Shown here one piece after another: positions 1 to 10,651 of a stretch of DNA of 64,000 nt. A program made the position numbers and the translations under genes. Numbering within the stretch: the first letter of the stretch is position 1; each line of letters opens with the position of its first letter. Where the stretch lies: assembly GCF_014773435.2 (NCBI RefSeq), contig NZ_JACXAG020000003.1:1-64000 (forward strand). The letters are read 5' to 3'. The notes under the pieces were generated by a model. It did not search any database, was not told the DNA's origin, and saw only the letters and a program-made list of their open reading frames with translations. The stretch comes from Polycladospora coralii (lineage in GTDB: Bacteria > Bacillota > Bacilli > Thermoactinomycetales > Thermoactinomycetaceae).

Positions 1-121
1 CCCACGTGTTACTCACCCGTTCGCCGCTAAATCCGTACCCGAAGGTACTTCATCCGCTCGACTTGCATGTATTAGGCATACCGCCAGCGTTCGTCCTGAG
101 CCAGGATCAAACTCTCCATAT
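1..121 (-). rRNA. rrs: 16S ribosomal RNA, 5' end (partial)
   Basis: Read on the minus strand, this stretch starts with the conserved 16S 5' region, including the universal 27F primer site AGAGTTTGATCCTGGCTCAG and then GACGAACGCTGGCGG. It runs into the V1 region and the conserved GTGAGTAACACGTGGG segment, where the window edge cuts it. Only about 120 bases are visible, too few for a genus assignment. The exact mature 5' end is estimated. Confidence 0.97.
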
Positions 122-227
122 AATGGTAAGCTTGTAAGCTCATTTAAAAATTGAACAGGTCATGTGTCACTCTTTAGTTTTCAAGGAACATTTCAGTTGT
201 TACCGCCTTATCGTGGCGACAAGTAAT

Positions 228-256
228 ATAGTATCACGCAAACAAATAGGTGTCAA
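228..256 (-). promoter_or_regulatory. rRNA operon promoter (sigma-A type)
   Basis: On the minus strand there is a perfect -35 TTGACA (251-256), a 17-base spacer and a -10 TACTAT (228-233). Transcription would start about 100 bases before the 16S 5' end. The leader at about 172-192 contains a TTCCTTGAAAACTAAAG tract like those seen in Bacillus rRNA leaders. Confidence 0.85.
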
Positions 257-309
257 ACATTTTTTAGCAAATAAGGGCAGAATTTTTTCATCTCATGCTC
301 TTAAATCAC

Positions 310-585
310 TTATCCAACTAACAAGATTTTCGTAGCAATGAGGTACAACACACCAGGAATACCTAGTACACCTGTAATAAATGCAGTTATAGGATTAATA
401 GGGATATTTAAATCAATATATTGTCCCACTAAATTGATAAGAAATAATGCAATTCCGCCTACAGCTGTATATAAAATACCATAAATCATCCACTTTATAG
501 GCTTTTTATAAGATTGACTGATTATCATGAAAAATAGGATTCCACCTACGCCTAGCAATACCCAATATTTCATTTCCATCCACAT
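310..585 (-). CDS. bofA: BofA-family pro-sigma-K processing inhibitor
   Basis: A 91-residue membrane protein with hydrophobic segments at about residues 8-23, 32-52 and 65-90. The C-terminal half carries the BofA signature ITAFITGVLGIPGVLYL. In B. subtilis BofA holds the SpoIVFB protease inactive in the forespore membrane until the sigma-K checkpoint is passed; that role here is inferred from the family. The ATG at 585 is preceded by GGAGG at a good distance. The position next to recR and before an rRNA operon matches the Bacillus order, but the small yaaL gene that usually lies between recR and bofA is missing. Confidence 0.9.
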   Translation of the reverse strand: MWMEMKYWVLLGVGGILFFMIISQSYKKPIKWMIYGILYTAVGGIALFLINLVGQYIDLNIPINPITAFITGVLGIPGVLYLIATKILLVG

Positions 586-657
586 TTTTTAACCTCCGCT
601 ACTTTAAGTTCAGTTTAATCTATGTGGACAGCCTTATATGTATGCTTAGCCGTTGAG

Positions 658-702
658 ATAAAATAGGAGTATATCGCAAAATCGATATACTCCTATTTTT
701 AC
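658..702 (-). terminator. Terminator of the dnaX-ybaB-recR operon
   Basis: A near-perfect hairpin with about 17-base arms (AAATAGGAGTATATCG and its complement) around a short loop. It has a T run when read on the minus strand and an A run on the other side, so it could work in both directions. It overlaps the recR stop codon. Confidence 0.85.
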
Positions 703-1301
703 AACTCTCTTCTTCCTTCAAGCGCTTTTGTTAATGTCACTTCATCTGCATACTCTAAATCTCCACCCACTGGCAGACCATGTGCTATTCTCGTCACTTT
801 TAATCCAAATGGTTTGACCAGTTTTGACAAGTACATGGCTGTAGCTTCTCCTTCAATATTGGGATTGGTAGCTAAAATAAGCTCTTGTACTTCATCATCT
901 CCCAGTCGCCTTAGTAAATCTGGGATTTTGAGTTCATCAGGTCCTATTCCTTCAATTGGGGATATCGCACCATGTAAGACGTGATACAACCCATTAAATT
1001 CATGCGTTCTTTCCATCGCCATCAAATCTTTCGTATCCTGTACCACACATATAATCGTTCGATCTCGCTTTTTGTCACTACATATATAACAAGGATCTTG
1101 GTCCGTTATATTTTCACATATTGAACAGGAATGTAGATCTCTTTTTGCACGGACAAGCCCTTTAGCTAAATCCAATACGTCATCTTCTTCCATTGTGAGC
1201 ACATAAAAAGCTAACCTTTGTGCGGTTTTAGGACCTATTCCTGGTAAACGCATGAAGCCCTCTATTAATTTCGATATCGGTTCAGGAACATACAATTCCA
1301 T
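699..1301 (-). CDS. recR: Recombination mediator protein RecR
   Basis: 200 residues, the normal RecR size. An N-terminal helix-hairpin-helix (about 15-30, [14 protein letters not shown]) is followed by a four-cysteine zinc finger (Cys59, 62, 71, 74) and a Toprim domain starting near residue 82 ([15 protein letters not shown]). RecR works with RecO and RecF to load RecA on SSB-coated single-stranded DNA; recF is also in this window. The ATG is preceded by AAGGAGCG. It ends the dnaX-ybaB-recR operon, 14 bases after ybaB. Confidence 0.97.
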   Translation of the reverse strand: MELYVPEPISKLIEGFMRLPGIGPKTAQRLAFYVLTMEEDDVLDLAKGLVRAKRDLHSCSICENITDQDPCYICSDKKRDRTIICVVQDTKDLMAMERTHEFNGLYHVLHGAISPIEGIGPDELKIPDLLRRLGDDEVQELILATNPNIEGEATAMYLSKLVKPFGLKVTRIAHGLPVGGDLEYADEVTLTKALEGRREL

Positions 1302-1315
1302 TCACGCTCCTTCAC

Positions 1316-1627
1316 TTAAAAAAGGCCGGGTATGTTCATTCCCCCAGTAAATTTACCCATATCTTTTGCTACTAAGTCGTCTACTTGCTTCATTACATCG
1401 TTAAAGGCAGCAGTAATTAAATCTTGTAACATTTCCACGTCATCTGGATCAACCACATCTTGTTCAATTTCAATACCTAGTAGTTGTTTATGTCCATTCA
1501 TCGTTACCTTAACGACTCCACCACCAGCTGTTCCTATGAATTCTTTTTTTTCTAACTCAGCCTGAGCTTTCGACATCTCCTGTTGCATTTTTTTTACTTG
1601 TTTCATCATTTGGTTCATATTTTTCAT
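1316..1627 (-). CDS. ybaB: YbaB/EbfC-family nucleoid-associated protein
   Basis: A 103-residue protein with a charged, methionine- and lysine-rich N-terminal coiled helix (1-28) and the family core [23 protein letters not shown]. These proteins form dimers that bind DNA; the precise cellular job is unsettled. It lies between dnaX and recR, the arrangement conserved across bacteria. The first ATG follows AGAGGAGGATAAG, a strong ribosome binding site. Confidence 0.95.
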   Translation of the reverse strand: MKNMNQMMKQVKKMQQEMSKAQAELEKKEFIGTAGGGVVKVTMNGHKQLLGIEIEQDVVDPDDVEMLQDLITAAFNDVMKQVDDLVAKDMGKFTGGMNIPGLF

Positions 1628-1708
1628 TTTACTTATCCTCCTCTATTTACAATCGTAACCAATACGCTCCAGTAACCAATTTCAGATGGGAAACGCAATA
1701 TCATGTTC

Positions 1709-3412
1709 CTAACTCGCTTGTACTTCAACCATTTTCTCGCCAAAGATTTCAATCGCCAAACTTACAATATCATTTTTTAGCGTGTTTGCGGTATGATTTA
1801 CCTCAATTTCATCTCGTTTTGAGTCGTTACTCACTTTTTTTTTAGGATTTATATTTTCCCATTCATCACTCATGCATGTCAAAAGTTGCGTTTTCACGCC
1901 TAACAGATCCGACAAAATATGCTCAATCATTTTCTTGTTTGCAGGTTTATCCGTTGTCTCGCGATGAATTTTGCTTTTAAACACAACTAACACTGTGTTG
2001 TCAGTAGCTGCGACCGGTTCTCCATCAATGAGCCAAGCATGAACGGTAATTCGCTCCACTTTCACACGTTGCAGTAAATCTCCCCATATTGAGCGTACTC
2101 TATCTAGCTGTACCTCAGAACGATCTTCTAACCACTTTTTATCTAACCGACTTTTAAGAGTAGGTGTGGTGGAATTGGAATGGGTTTCACTCACAGATTT
2201 TGCTTTTTTATGCTCTTCTGTTCGTAATTGTGGTGGTTGTTTCTCCAGAGCCGCAACCGTGCGTTCAAGCTGACTCACCTTTTCTAGTAATTGATTCATT
2301 TCATGTATATCCGCACGATGCTCTCTTAAAGTAAAGTTCGCTAATTCAATGATCAACATTTCAAGTAAAATACGTGGATGAGAAGACCACTTCATTTTTT
2401 GTTGATAATCAATTAAAACATTTAAAATGTCTGTTAGTTGTGTTGTAGGAGTAGCCGTTAAATGGTTCTTCCCTTCATCCTCAGATAAGAATGGAACTTG
2501 TGCTTCTAACAAACCCGGAGCAGCTTGAAACAACAAGATGTCCCGAACCGCTTGAACCAAATCGGAAATCACTTTCTCAGGTTCGATTCCACTTCGTATA
2601 ATCTGATTGAGCCGGGTTAAAGCGGCACTGATATCGCCATCTTTAACTGAAGCTAAAATATGATGTAAATTTTCACTGGAAGCAGATCCAGTAACCGATA
2701 GAACAGCGCTCTCTTTCAGACTATCTCCGCCAAACGCTAATGATTGATCAAGCAAACTGAGGGCATCACGCATCCCTCCATCTGCTACTCGTGCAATGAA
2801 GGATAGGGCGGATTCCTCATATGAGATATTTTCAGCTTGGCATATCGTTTTTAGTCGCTTTACAATCGTTTCGATAGTAAAACGCTGAAAGGAGAATCTT
2901 TGACAACGTGAAATAATTGTCGCCGGAAGTTTGTGAGGTTCAGTTGTAGCCAGTATAAAGATTACATGTCCTGGTGGTTCCTCTAGTGTTTTAAGTAATG
3001 CATTAAATGCTTCTGTTGTGAGCATGTGAACTTCATCAATAATGTAAACTTTGTATCGTACTTCACTTGGCGCATACTTCACTTTATCTCTCAGATCACG
3101 AATCTCATCGACCCCACGATTGGAAGCAGCATCGATTTCGACAACATCCATCAAAGCCCCTTCTGATATAAGACGACATGCTTCACAACGGTTACAAGGT
3201 TCTGCATCTGGCCCCAATTCACAGTTAACCGCCTTAGCTAATAACTTAGCAGCACTCGTCTTTCCAGTTCCCCTGGGTCCCGTAAACAAATATGCGTGTG
3301 ATAGATGCCCTTCGTTAAGAGCATTAGTCAACGTTTGTGTGACATGTTCTTGTCCAACCAAATCCGAAAATTGTCGTGGCCTCCAAACTCGATATAACGC
3401 CCGATAGGACAA
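1709..3412 (-). CDS. dnaX: DNA polymerase III gamma/tau subunit DnaX
   Basis: 567 residues. The AAA+ clamp-loader ATPase shows Walker A GPRGTGKT (45-52), a zinc knuckle (Cys64, 73, 76, 79), Walker B IIDEVH (124-129) and the sensor-1/arginine-finger region ATIISRCQRF. A coiled region near 385-400 leads to the tau C-terminal half, which tethers the polymerase and helicase. The start is TTG at 3412, 7 bases after GAGGTGAAAG. It is the first gene of dnaX-ybaB-recR. No frameshift site for a separate gamma form was identified, as expected outside the E. coli type. Confidence 0.97.
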   Translation of the reverse strand: MSYRALYRVWRPRQFSDLVGQEHVTQTLTNALNEGHLSHAYLFTGPRGTGKTSAAKLLAKAVNCELGPDAEPCNRCEACRLISEGALMDVVEIDAASNRGVDEIRDLRDKVKYAPSEVRYKVYIIDEVHMLTTEAFNALLKTLEEPPGHVIFILATTEPHKLPATIISRCQRFSFQRFTIETIVKRLKTICQAENISYEESALSFIARVADGGMRDALSLLDQSLAFGGDSLKESAVLSVTGSASSENLHHILASVKDGDISAALTRLNQIIRSGIEPEKVISDLVQAVRDILLFQAAPGLLEAQVPFLSEDEGKNHLTATPTTQLTDILNVLIDYQQKMKWSSHPRILLEMLIIELANFTLREHRADIHEMNQLLEKVSQLERTVAALEKQPPQLRTEEHKKAKSVSETHSNSTTPTLKSRLDKKWLEDRSEVQLDRVRSIWGDLLQRVKVERITVHAWLIDGEPVAATDNTVLVVFKSKIHRETTDKPANKKMIEHILSDLLGVKTQLLTCMSDEWENINPKKKVSNDSKRDEIEVNHTANTLKNDIVSLAIEIFGEKMVEVQAS

Positions 3413-3511
3413 ACGCTTTCACCTCGCCCCCCATGATAGGGCTTTTTTTGTACCTCTTCTATCATACTATATTAAAACAGTGTTTTTCAAAACGAGCGAG
3501 GCATATCTTTT

Positions 3512-4654
3512 TTAATATGCTAAGGGAAGATGAACTTGAAATACAGATCCTGTTTCGTGTGAAAAGACTTGTATCTCTCCCCCAATTTCAGTTAGAATTT
3601 GTCTGCAAATAGGAAGACCAAGCCCAGTCCCATTTTCCTTTGTCGTAAAGAAAGGATCAAATATCTGAGCGATCAATGCATCATCCATTCCCACTCCGGT
3701 ATCTTCTATTTCAACAACAATTTTTTGCTCGTCATTTAATTGATGGGTACGTAGCACCAGCGTGCCACCGTCAGACATCGCTTCTATTGCATTTTTGCAC
3801 AAATTGAGAAAGACCTGCTTCAACAATTCCCCGTCCGCTACTACATTAACACCTGCTTCATGATTCTTCTCAATTAAAACGGACACGTTATATAATAAAG
3901 CTTCATTTTCAATGATTGGGAGAATTTCTGCAAATAAATCTTCAACCCCCACTGTACAAACCCGGATATCTCGTGGTTTACTTAGCAAGAGAAACTCCCT
4001 AACTAACTGGTTAATTCGGTCAATTTCCTTCTGCATAACCTCAATATAGCTTTGCTCTTTATATAAACCGTTGTCTTGTAACTTGTGTCCAATAACTTGC
4101 AAGAACCCTTTTATAGCCGTTAAAGGATTACGAATTTCATGTGCAGTACCAGCCGCCATTTGTCCAATTGTTGCTAGTCCATCTTTGTGACGCACTTGTT
4201 GTTCTAATAATTTTTGCCTGGTCACATCTTCAAAGACGATATAATATCCACTCTTCTTTTTGTTTGTGTTGTAGACGGGATGTATGGAAACATTAAAATA
4301 ACAAATTCCTCGCCCCACTGCCCACTCTAATTGAATAGATGACGCTTTTTCTTTAGAAGAGTGCAAAAAAGTGGCTAAGTGATCATATTCAGCTTGATCC
4401 TGGTCTAAATGACCAATAAGACTTTCAAGCGATGCGTGGTTTGAACCGAAATTAGATAAGCCTAACCACTGACACACTTTTTGATTTAATTGTAAGACTT
4501 GGTTTTCATTATCAAATGCCATAATACCCAATTGTAAGTGAGAAATAATCTGTGTACTCATTTTCATGTAAGAAACATCAGAATTACACGGTAATACATG
4601 CAATCGATCACGATCATCTTTATCGTTAAATACTTGTATGTCAGTTTTAATCAT
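3512..4654 (-). CDS. Soluble PAS-domain sensor histidine kinase, sporulation-kinase-like
   Basis: About 380 residues with no membrane segment. A PAS-like region (about 31-150) precedes a HisKA domain with the phospho-acceptor His172 in GTAHEIRNPLTAIKGFL. A HATPase_c domain follows, with the N box (NLCKNAIEAM), G1 DTGVGM and G2 GTGLGLPI. The HEIRNPLTAIKGF form is typical of Bacillus KinA/KinE-type sporulation kinases feeding Spo0F, so that role is a reasonable inference. No response regulator is adjacent. The ATG at 4654 follows GGTGGTG; an in-frame ATG at 4687 has no ribosome binding site. It lies between the SRP RNA gene and dnaX, which are neighbours in B. subtilis. Confidence 0.88.
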   Translation of the reverse strand: MIKTDIQVFNDKDDRDRLHVLPCNSDVSYMKMSTQIISHLQLGIMAFDNENQVLQLNQKVCQWLGLSNFGSNHASLESLIGHLDQDQAEYDHLATFLHSSKEKASSIQLEWAVGRGICYFNVSIHPVYNTNKKKSGYYIVFEDVTRQKLLEQQVRHKDGLATIGQMAAGTAHEIRNPLTAIKGFLQVIGHKLQDNGLYKEQSYIEVMQKEIDRINQLVREFLLLSKPRDIRVCTVGVEDLFAEILPIIENEALLYNVSVLIEKNHEAGVNVVADGELLKQVFLNLCKNAIEAMSDGGTLVLRTHQLNDEQKIVVEIEDTGVGMDDALIAQIFDPFFTTKENGTGLGLPICRQILTEIGGEIQVFSHETGSVFQVHLPLAY

Positions 4655-4787
4655 CTTTACACCACCACATAACAGCTTCCCTTTCATCCAGCAAATAGAA
4701 ATTTGATATACACAACCTGTACAGTTAGAAAGAGGAAGTCACATTGTCAAAATAAAGGTCTCCCAATCATTCAACTTCAACTGTTTT

Positions 4788-4834
4788 GATTTTTCCATAC
4801 GGGACATTGTGTATTTGGATCATCAACACCAGTG
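4788..4834. repeat. Dispersed 48-bp repeat, copy A
   Basis: Matches 14590-14638. Shared blocks are GATTTTT(T)(C)CA, a 10-11 base gap, then GTGTA, TTGGATCATC and ACAC with a following TG. GTGT and ACAC face each other around TTGGATCATC, giving an operator-like dyad. It lies upstream of the kinase gene. Confidence 0.6.
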
Positions 4835-4996
4835 ATTCAACTTATTCCTACTCGATTATATATTGAAATATATACACAACAACTTAACATTTCAGCACAT
4901 ATTAACAAATGTATCCAATTTTCACTATTTGCTTAATTCGCTTTTTATTCTTACCTTCCTTCTTTAAACAAAACTTTTTTAATATTTATCGCATAT

Positions 4997-5024
4997 AAAA
5001 AAACCTTTTCGTAAAAAAGGGTTG
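4997..5024 (-). terminator. Terminator of the SRP RNA gene
   Basis: On the minus strand AACCCTTTT and AAAAGGTT form a short hairpin followed by seven T residues, about 20 bases beyond the SRP RNA 3' end. Confidence 0.65.
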
Positions 5025-5044
5025 ATTCGACTTAAATCATATGA

Positions 5045-5312
5045 GCGTGCACCAGCCTTCGACACCGGAAGCCCGAGCGGGCACTATCCTATCTGCTCAG
5101 ACCAGGCACTCCTACGGCACACGAGGATTCTTCCTTAGTGCTGCTTCCGTCAGGACCTGACACGGTTCAAAAGCTCTCGTTGCGTAGGACCCAATCTTCA
5201 ACACAGATCGAATAGACCAGACCTCGCACAATCGATGCCTCAGGCAGGAATTCAATCCCGTTAAGGCGGATTACGGGTTACAGGGCACCGCCAGCTCCCC
5301 ATCTAGCACGCC
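5045..5312 (-). ncRNA. scr: Signal recognition particle RNA, Bacillus-type long form
   Basis: The minus strand contains the helix 8 core GTGTCAGGTCCTGACGGAAG followed by CAGCA, and the 5' domain begins GGCGTGCTAGATGGGGAG. The length (about 268 bases) and an Alu-like 5' domain match the long SRP RNA of Bacillales. It scaffolds Ffh (and HBsu in Bacillus) for co-translational membrane targeting. The 5' end fits the predicted promoter start at 5312; the 3' end is estimated from the closing CTGGTGCACGC. Confidence 0.95.
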
Positions 5313-5317
5313 TATTA

Positions 5318-5347
5318 ACTATAACACATCATACATTAAATCTTCAA
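5318..5347 (-). promoter_or_regulatory. SRP RNA promoter
   Basis: Minus-strand -35 TTGAAG (5342-5347), 18-base spacer and -10 TATAGT (5318-5323). The predicted start, 6 bases downstream, falls on the first base of the SRP RNA. Confidence 0.6.
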
Positions 5348-5379
5348 GTGCATGAATACCTTCTTCATAATTCTTCATG

Positions 5380-5408
5380 TTTTCATTTTATCATGTTCGT
5401 ACTATAAT
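5380..5408 (+). promoter_or_regulatory. Predicted promoter of the regulator-proC pair
   Basis: A TATAAT at 5403-5408 lies 17 bases after TTTTCA (5380-5385). It would give a leader of about 25 bases before the GTG start at 5438. An inverted repeat CATGAA/TTCATG (5351-5356, 5374-5379) just upstream could be an operator; that is a guess. Confidence 0.45.
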
Positions 5409-5437
5409 AGAGATCGATTATAATGGGAGTGGTCATT

Positions 5438-6325
5438 GTGGATTTTTCCAAGATTGGGCATAACATTCGAGAACTGAGAAAAAAGATGAATATCTCCCAA
5501 GCAGATTTAGCTGATGGCATCTGTACACAAGCACAGATTAGTAAGATTGAGAACGGCTGTGTTTATCCGTTATCTACAACACTATATATGATTGCGAACA
5601 AGCTGGGTGTAGATATCAACTATTTTTTTGATATCTGTGAGACCCCTCGATTAGATTATGTCACAGATGTGATCGAGCTAATTCGTGATTATCTACGTAA
5701 TAGAGAGTATGAAAAGGTGTACAACATTGTAAAAGCAGAACGTAATAACCCCCTTTTTCAAACGGTGCGCAATAAACAATTCTTATTGTGGAATGAGGGG
5801 ATTTGCGTGTTTCGTATTCATCAGGATAAAGAGAAAGCGCTAATGTTAATGAAAAAAGCCCTCTCTCTCACTTTAAATTCCGTTTACTCTATACGTGAGA
5901 TGGAAATTATAAATAGCATTGGTAATGTATATACCAGCACCAGCGAGTATCACAAAGCAATCCCTTATTACAATCAAGTGATCGAGCAATATAAAGCTCT
6001 TCCCGTTAAAAAAAATGTTGAAATTATTAATCGCGTCTACTATAACTACGCGCGTTGCCTAACATTCACAGGCAAATTAGAAGATTCTGTTTATTATTGC
6101 GATCAAGGTATTAAAAACTGTGTATATTATGAGTCTATGCATACTTTAGGTGAACTCTTCTATCAAAAAGGCGTGAATTTACAACAACTAGAGCAAATAG
6201 ATGCCGCCATTTCGTACTTACAAAAAGCAACTTACATATTTGACTTACAACACAACATGAAATATGTTGAAGAAGTCGAGCTGGAAATTGCGGCTTTATT
6301 GTCTGGAAAGGAAGATACAAATTGA
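5438..6325 (+). CDS. XRE-type HTH regulator with TPR-like C-terminus (PlcR/RRNPP-like)
   Basis: About 295 residues. An N-terminal helix-turn-helix (about 3-58, with IRELRKKMNISQADLADGI and ISKIENG) is followed by repeated helical pairs resembling tetratricopeptide repeats (for example EYHKAIPYYNQVIEQYKAL). This layout is that of the RRNPP regulators (PlcR, NprR, PrgX), which respond to secreted peptides. No pheromone gene was found next to it, so peptide sensing is only inferred. The GTG at 5438 sits 5 bases after GGGAGTGG and is preferred to the ATG at 5423, which overlaps that ribosome binding site. Its stop overlaps the proC start by 4 bases, implying translational coupling. Confidence 0.82.
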   Translation: MDFSKIGHNIRELRKKMNISQADLADGICTQAQISKIENGCVYPLSTTLYMIANKLGVDINYFFDICETPRLDYVTDVIELIRDYLRNREYEKVYNIVKAERNNPLFQTVRNKQFLLWNEGICVFRIHQDKEKALMLMKKALSLTLNSVYSIREMEIINSIGNVYTSTSEYHKAIPYYNQVIEQYKALPVKKNVEIINRVYYNYARCLTFTGKLEDSVYYCDQGIKNCVYYESMHTLGELFYQKGVNLQQLEQIDAAISYLQKATYIFDLQHNMKYVEEVELEIAALLSGKEDTN

Positions 6326-7125
6326 ATCAAACAGAGATATTATTTTGTGGTGCGGGGCGTATGGCTAATGCTATCATTTCAAGAATATATGAGGACCCTG
6401 CATTTTGCGTCACCGTTACGAATCGGGATAATCAGTCACGACTTCAGGATTTAAAAGATCGTTATCAAATTGAATTCGTAACCCATTGGTCCCAATTTAT
6501 TGCAAAAGCCGATATCATCATTCTAGCGTTTCCACCTGAATTACACAAAGAAGTTTTAACAGAAATGAGGCCCTATATTCAGAACCAATGTGTCATCACC
6601 ATAGCAGGTGGCTATACCTTGTCTGCACTCGAAAAATTACTTCCTCCAAAAACAGCAGCAGCATGGCTGATGCCCAATACAGCATCTCAATTAGGAGAGT
6701 CTATGACGCTTTATACCTGTAATCAATATGTCGCCGCTACCGAGCGTGAAAAAATAGTGCATTTATTAAAGCGAATTGGATCGTATCAACTATGTACCGA
6801 AACACAAATACAAAAACTGACAGCGATAACCGGAAGTGCAAGTGCCTTTCTTTATTATTTTGCTGAATCTCTAGAGCAAATTGCAACTTCATATGGACTG
6901 TCTGAAACCGATGCTCGTCAAATGGTCTCGCAAATGATTTATGGTTCCGCTCATCTACTCCAACAAGGGGATTCCCCTGCCTTTCTACGCGATCAAGTTA
7001 CAACACCTGGTGGATCGACGGCGGCAGGCGTTGAAATCTTAGAGCAAAATCAGTTTAAAACACTGATGCAAAAAGCCGTACAAGCTACAAACGAACGAGC
7101 AGAACAGCTATCTAACTTGAAATGA
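6322..7125 (+). CDS. proC: Pyrroline-5-carboxylate reductase
   Basis: 267 residues. An N-terminal Rossmann motif (ILFCGAGRMANAII, residues 6-19) binds NAD(P)H, and the C-terminal signature TTPGGSTAAGVE is diagnostic of ProC. It performs the last step of proline synthesis, reducing 1-pyrroline-5-carboxylate. The start is TTG at 6322, overlapping the stop of the upstream regulator (TTGA) and preceded by GGAAAGGAAG. The tight pairing with a TPR regulator is unusual and could place proline synthesis under its control; this is inference. Confidence 0.95.
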   Translation: MNQTEILFCGAGRMANAIISRIYEDPAFCVTVTNRDNQSRLQDLKDRYQIEFVTHWSQFIAKADIIILAFPPELHKEVLTEMRPYIQNQCVITIAGGYTLSALEKLLPPKTAAAWLMPNTASQLGESMTLYTCNQYVAATEREKIVHLLKRIGSYQLCTETQIQKLTAITGSASAFLYYFAESLEQIATSYGLSETDARQMVSQMIYGSAHLLQQGDSPAFLRDQVTTPGGSTAAGVEILEQNQFKTLMQKAVQATNERAEQLSNLK

Positions 7126-7156
7126 GTTTATGTTGCCAAAGTGTAAGCAAATAAGA

Positions 7157-7283
<127 letters not shown>

Positions 7284-7369
7284 ATGGACGAATTAGCAAG
7301 CTACAATTAACTATTATACATGTTTTTTATCGCATGTCAAGCTATTACTTTTTCGTCCGTTCATTTTTA

Positions 7370-8895
<1,526 letters not shown>

Positions 8896-8910
8896 TAATT
8901 GTAGTATACC

Positions 8911-9501
8911 CTATTTTAATGAATTTGCAACCAGTGAATCCTTTACCATATTTACAAAATACTGATGAACTCTTAGGTCATCTGTAAGCTCTGGATGAAA
9001 TGCTGCTCCCATTACAGTTCCTTGTCTAGCAGCAACGATTTTGCCATCCATTTTGGCTAGAATATGTACTTCAGGACCTACTCTTTCAATATAGGGTGCC
9101 CGAATAAACACAGCCGTAAAATTGTCTCCAACTCCCTCGATACTCAAGTCTGCTTCAAAACTCTCCTTTTGACGTCCAAAAGCATTTCGTTTGACTGCAA
9201 TGTCTATTAAGTTGAGGTGTGGCTCTGTGAGTCCCTCCACTTGATTGGCGACTAATATCAAACCTGCACATGTTCCAAAGATAGGCTTACCTTGTTGATG
9301 CATATTGAGGATTGGCTCTTTCAACTGGTACTGATTCATGAGCTTGGCAATAGCTGTTGATTCGCCCCCTGGAATAATCAAACCATCTAAATCTTGTAGT
9401 TGCTCTGCTCTCTTTACAGCCGTTGCTTCTGCGCCTGCTTGATTTAATAAATGGATATGCTCTCGAACCGCTCCTTGTAGTGCTAAAACACCAATCTTCA
9501 T
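8911..9501 (-). CDS. pdxT: Pyridoxal 5'-phosphate synthase, glutaminase subunit PdxT
   Basis: 196 residues. A class I glutamine amidotransferase with the GGES oxyanion motif (45-48), nucleophile Cys78 in FGTCAGLIL and the His-x-Glu pair in FHPELTDD. It supplies ammonia to PdxS for the ribose-5-phosphate-dependent vitamin B6 pathway. The ATG at 9501 is 2 bases after the pdxS stop and uses GAGGTTGG inside the pdxS end; a TTG at 9510 is a less likely start. The gene order pdxS-pdxT-serS matches B. subtilis. Confidence 0.97.
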   Translation of the reverse strand: MKIGVLALQGAVREHIHLLNQAGAEATAVKRAEQLQDLDGLIIPGGESTAIAKLMNQYQLKEPILNMHQQGKPIFGTCAGLILVANQVEGLTEPHLNLIDIAVKRNAFGRQKESFEADLSIEGVGDNFTAVFIRAPYIERVGPEVHILAKMDGKIVAARQGTVMGAAFHPELTDDLRVHQYFVNMVKDSLVANSLK

Positions 9502-9503
9502 AT

Positions 9504-10400
9504 TTACCAACCTCGTTCTTGCATACGATCTTCAGCTTTAATCTTTGAAATTTCTAGTCCTGTCATCGGCGTACCAATATCTTTAGATAACTCGGCTAAA
9601 AGCGCAAAGTCTTCATAATGCGTCGTTGCTTCTACAATTGCTTTCGCAAACTTCTCTGGTTTCTCCGATTTAAAGATACCAGATCCCACAAAAACACCAT
9701 CTGATCCTAAGTGCATCATCAAGGCAGCATCAGCTGGTGTAGCTACTCCACCGGCAGCGAAGTTTACAACGGGTAATTTTCCTGTTTCATGAATGTGGAG
9801 TAGCCATTCATAAGGCGCACCTAGTTCTTTTGCTTCCGTCATCAGTTCATCACGAGACATATTGACAACTTTACGAATCTGTCCTTGCATCATACGCATA
9901 TGACGAACCGCTTCTACAATATTCCCAGTCCCTGGCTCCCCCTTGGTACGAATCATAGATGCACCTTCTCCGATTCGGCGCAAAGCCTCTCCTAGATTAC
10001 GTGCACCACAAACAAACGGAACCGTAAACTGTGATTTCTCCAAATGGAAAACTTCGTCAGCTGGTGTTAATACTTCACTTTCATCTATATAATCTACACC
10101 CATCGCTTCTAAAATACGGGCCTCGACAATATGTCCAATTCTCGCTTTGGCCATCACAGGGATCGTTACCGCCTTCATAACTTCCTCGACAATGGTCGGA
10201 TCAGCCATCCGTGCAACCCCACCGGCAGCACGAATGTCGGAAGGTACTCTCTCTAGCGCCATTACCGCAACAGCACCTGCCTGTTCAGCAATTTTTGCTT
10301 GTTCGGCATTTACGACGTCCATGATGACGCCACCCTTTTGCATTTCAGCCATACCTCGTTTTACACGCTCTGTTCCCACTTGACGTATTTCGCTCATCAT
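9504..10400 (-). CDS. pdxS: Pyridoxal 5'-phosphate synthase, synthase subunit PdxS
   Basis: 298 residues. A TIM barrel with the characteristic runs [30 protein letters not shown] (containing the catalytic lysine) and [17 protein letters not shown], ending in the family tail RMQERGW. It condenses ribose-5-phosphate, glyceraldehyde-3-phosphate and ammonia to PLP. Two ATG codons (10400, 10397) follow GAGGAGG. The upstream in-frame extension to 10490 lacks family similarity and is excluded. Confidence 0.97.
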   Translation of the reverse strand: MMSEIRQVGTERVKRGMAEMQKGGVIMDVVNAEQAKIAEQAGAVAVMALERVPSDIRAAGGVARMADPTIVEEVMKAVTIPVMAKARIGHIVEARILEAMGVDYIDESEVLTPADEVFHLEKSQFTVPFVCGARNLGEALRRIGEGASMIRTKGEPGTGNIVEAVRHMRMMQGQIRKVVNMSRDELMTEAKELGAPYEWLLHIHETGKLPVVNFAAGGVATPADAALMMHLGSDGVFVGSGIFKSEKPEKFAKAIVEATTHYEDFALLAELSKDIGTPMTGLEISKIKAEDRMQERGW

Positions 10401-10651
10401 ACCTGCCTCCTCATTTATCTCGACCATATGTAATGGATCGACCCTGTACTTACTAACGCTCATTTTAAAGCAAAGGGTTGCACTTGACAACTAGTCGATA
10501 TTTCTTGCAAATATGCAAATACATATACATTCAGCTAAGAAGTTTTTACTCCTTCATTCCATAAAATACAGATAATCGGTTTTCTTCTGTTTGCTGGTAT
10601 GTAACCTGCACTCCCGCCAATGCGAAGTGGGAGGCTTCCTTCATCCATATG

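Larger units (their letters stand above)
4688..5044. other. Non-coding gap upstream of the kinase gene
   Basis: About 350 AT-rich bases with no supported gene. It holds the SRP RNA terminator (4997-5024) and, at 4788-4834, one copy of a 48-bp sequence that recurs at 14590-14638. Confidence 0.6.

Noticed and set aside
1332-1565. 77-residue plus-strand frame inside ybaB
   Set aside because: It lies wholly opposite the conserved ybaB gene, has no ribosome binding site and serine-rich shadow composition.
3440-3452. GCCC/GGGC hairpin with a T run upstream of dnaX
   Set aside because: The T run is on the plus strand, where no gene ends; it cannot serve the minus-strand kinase gene and is likely chance.
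9504-10490. PdxS start at 10490
   Set aside because: The first 30 residues are not conserved in PdxS, and GAGGAGG precedes the ATG pair at 10400 and 10397.
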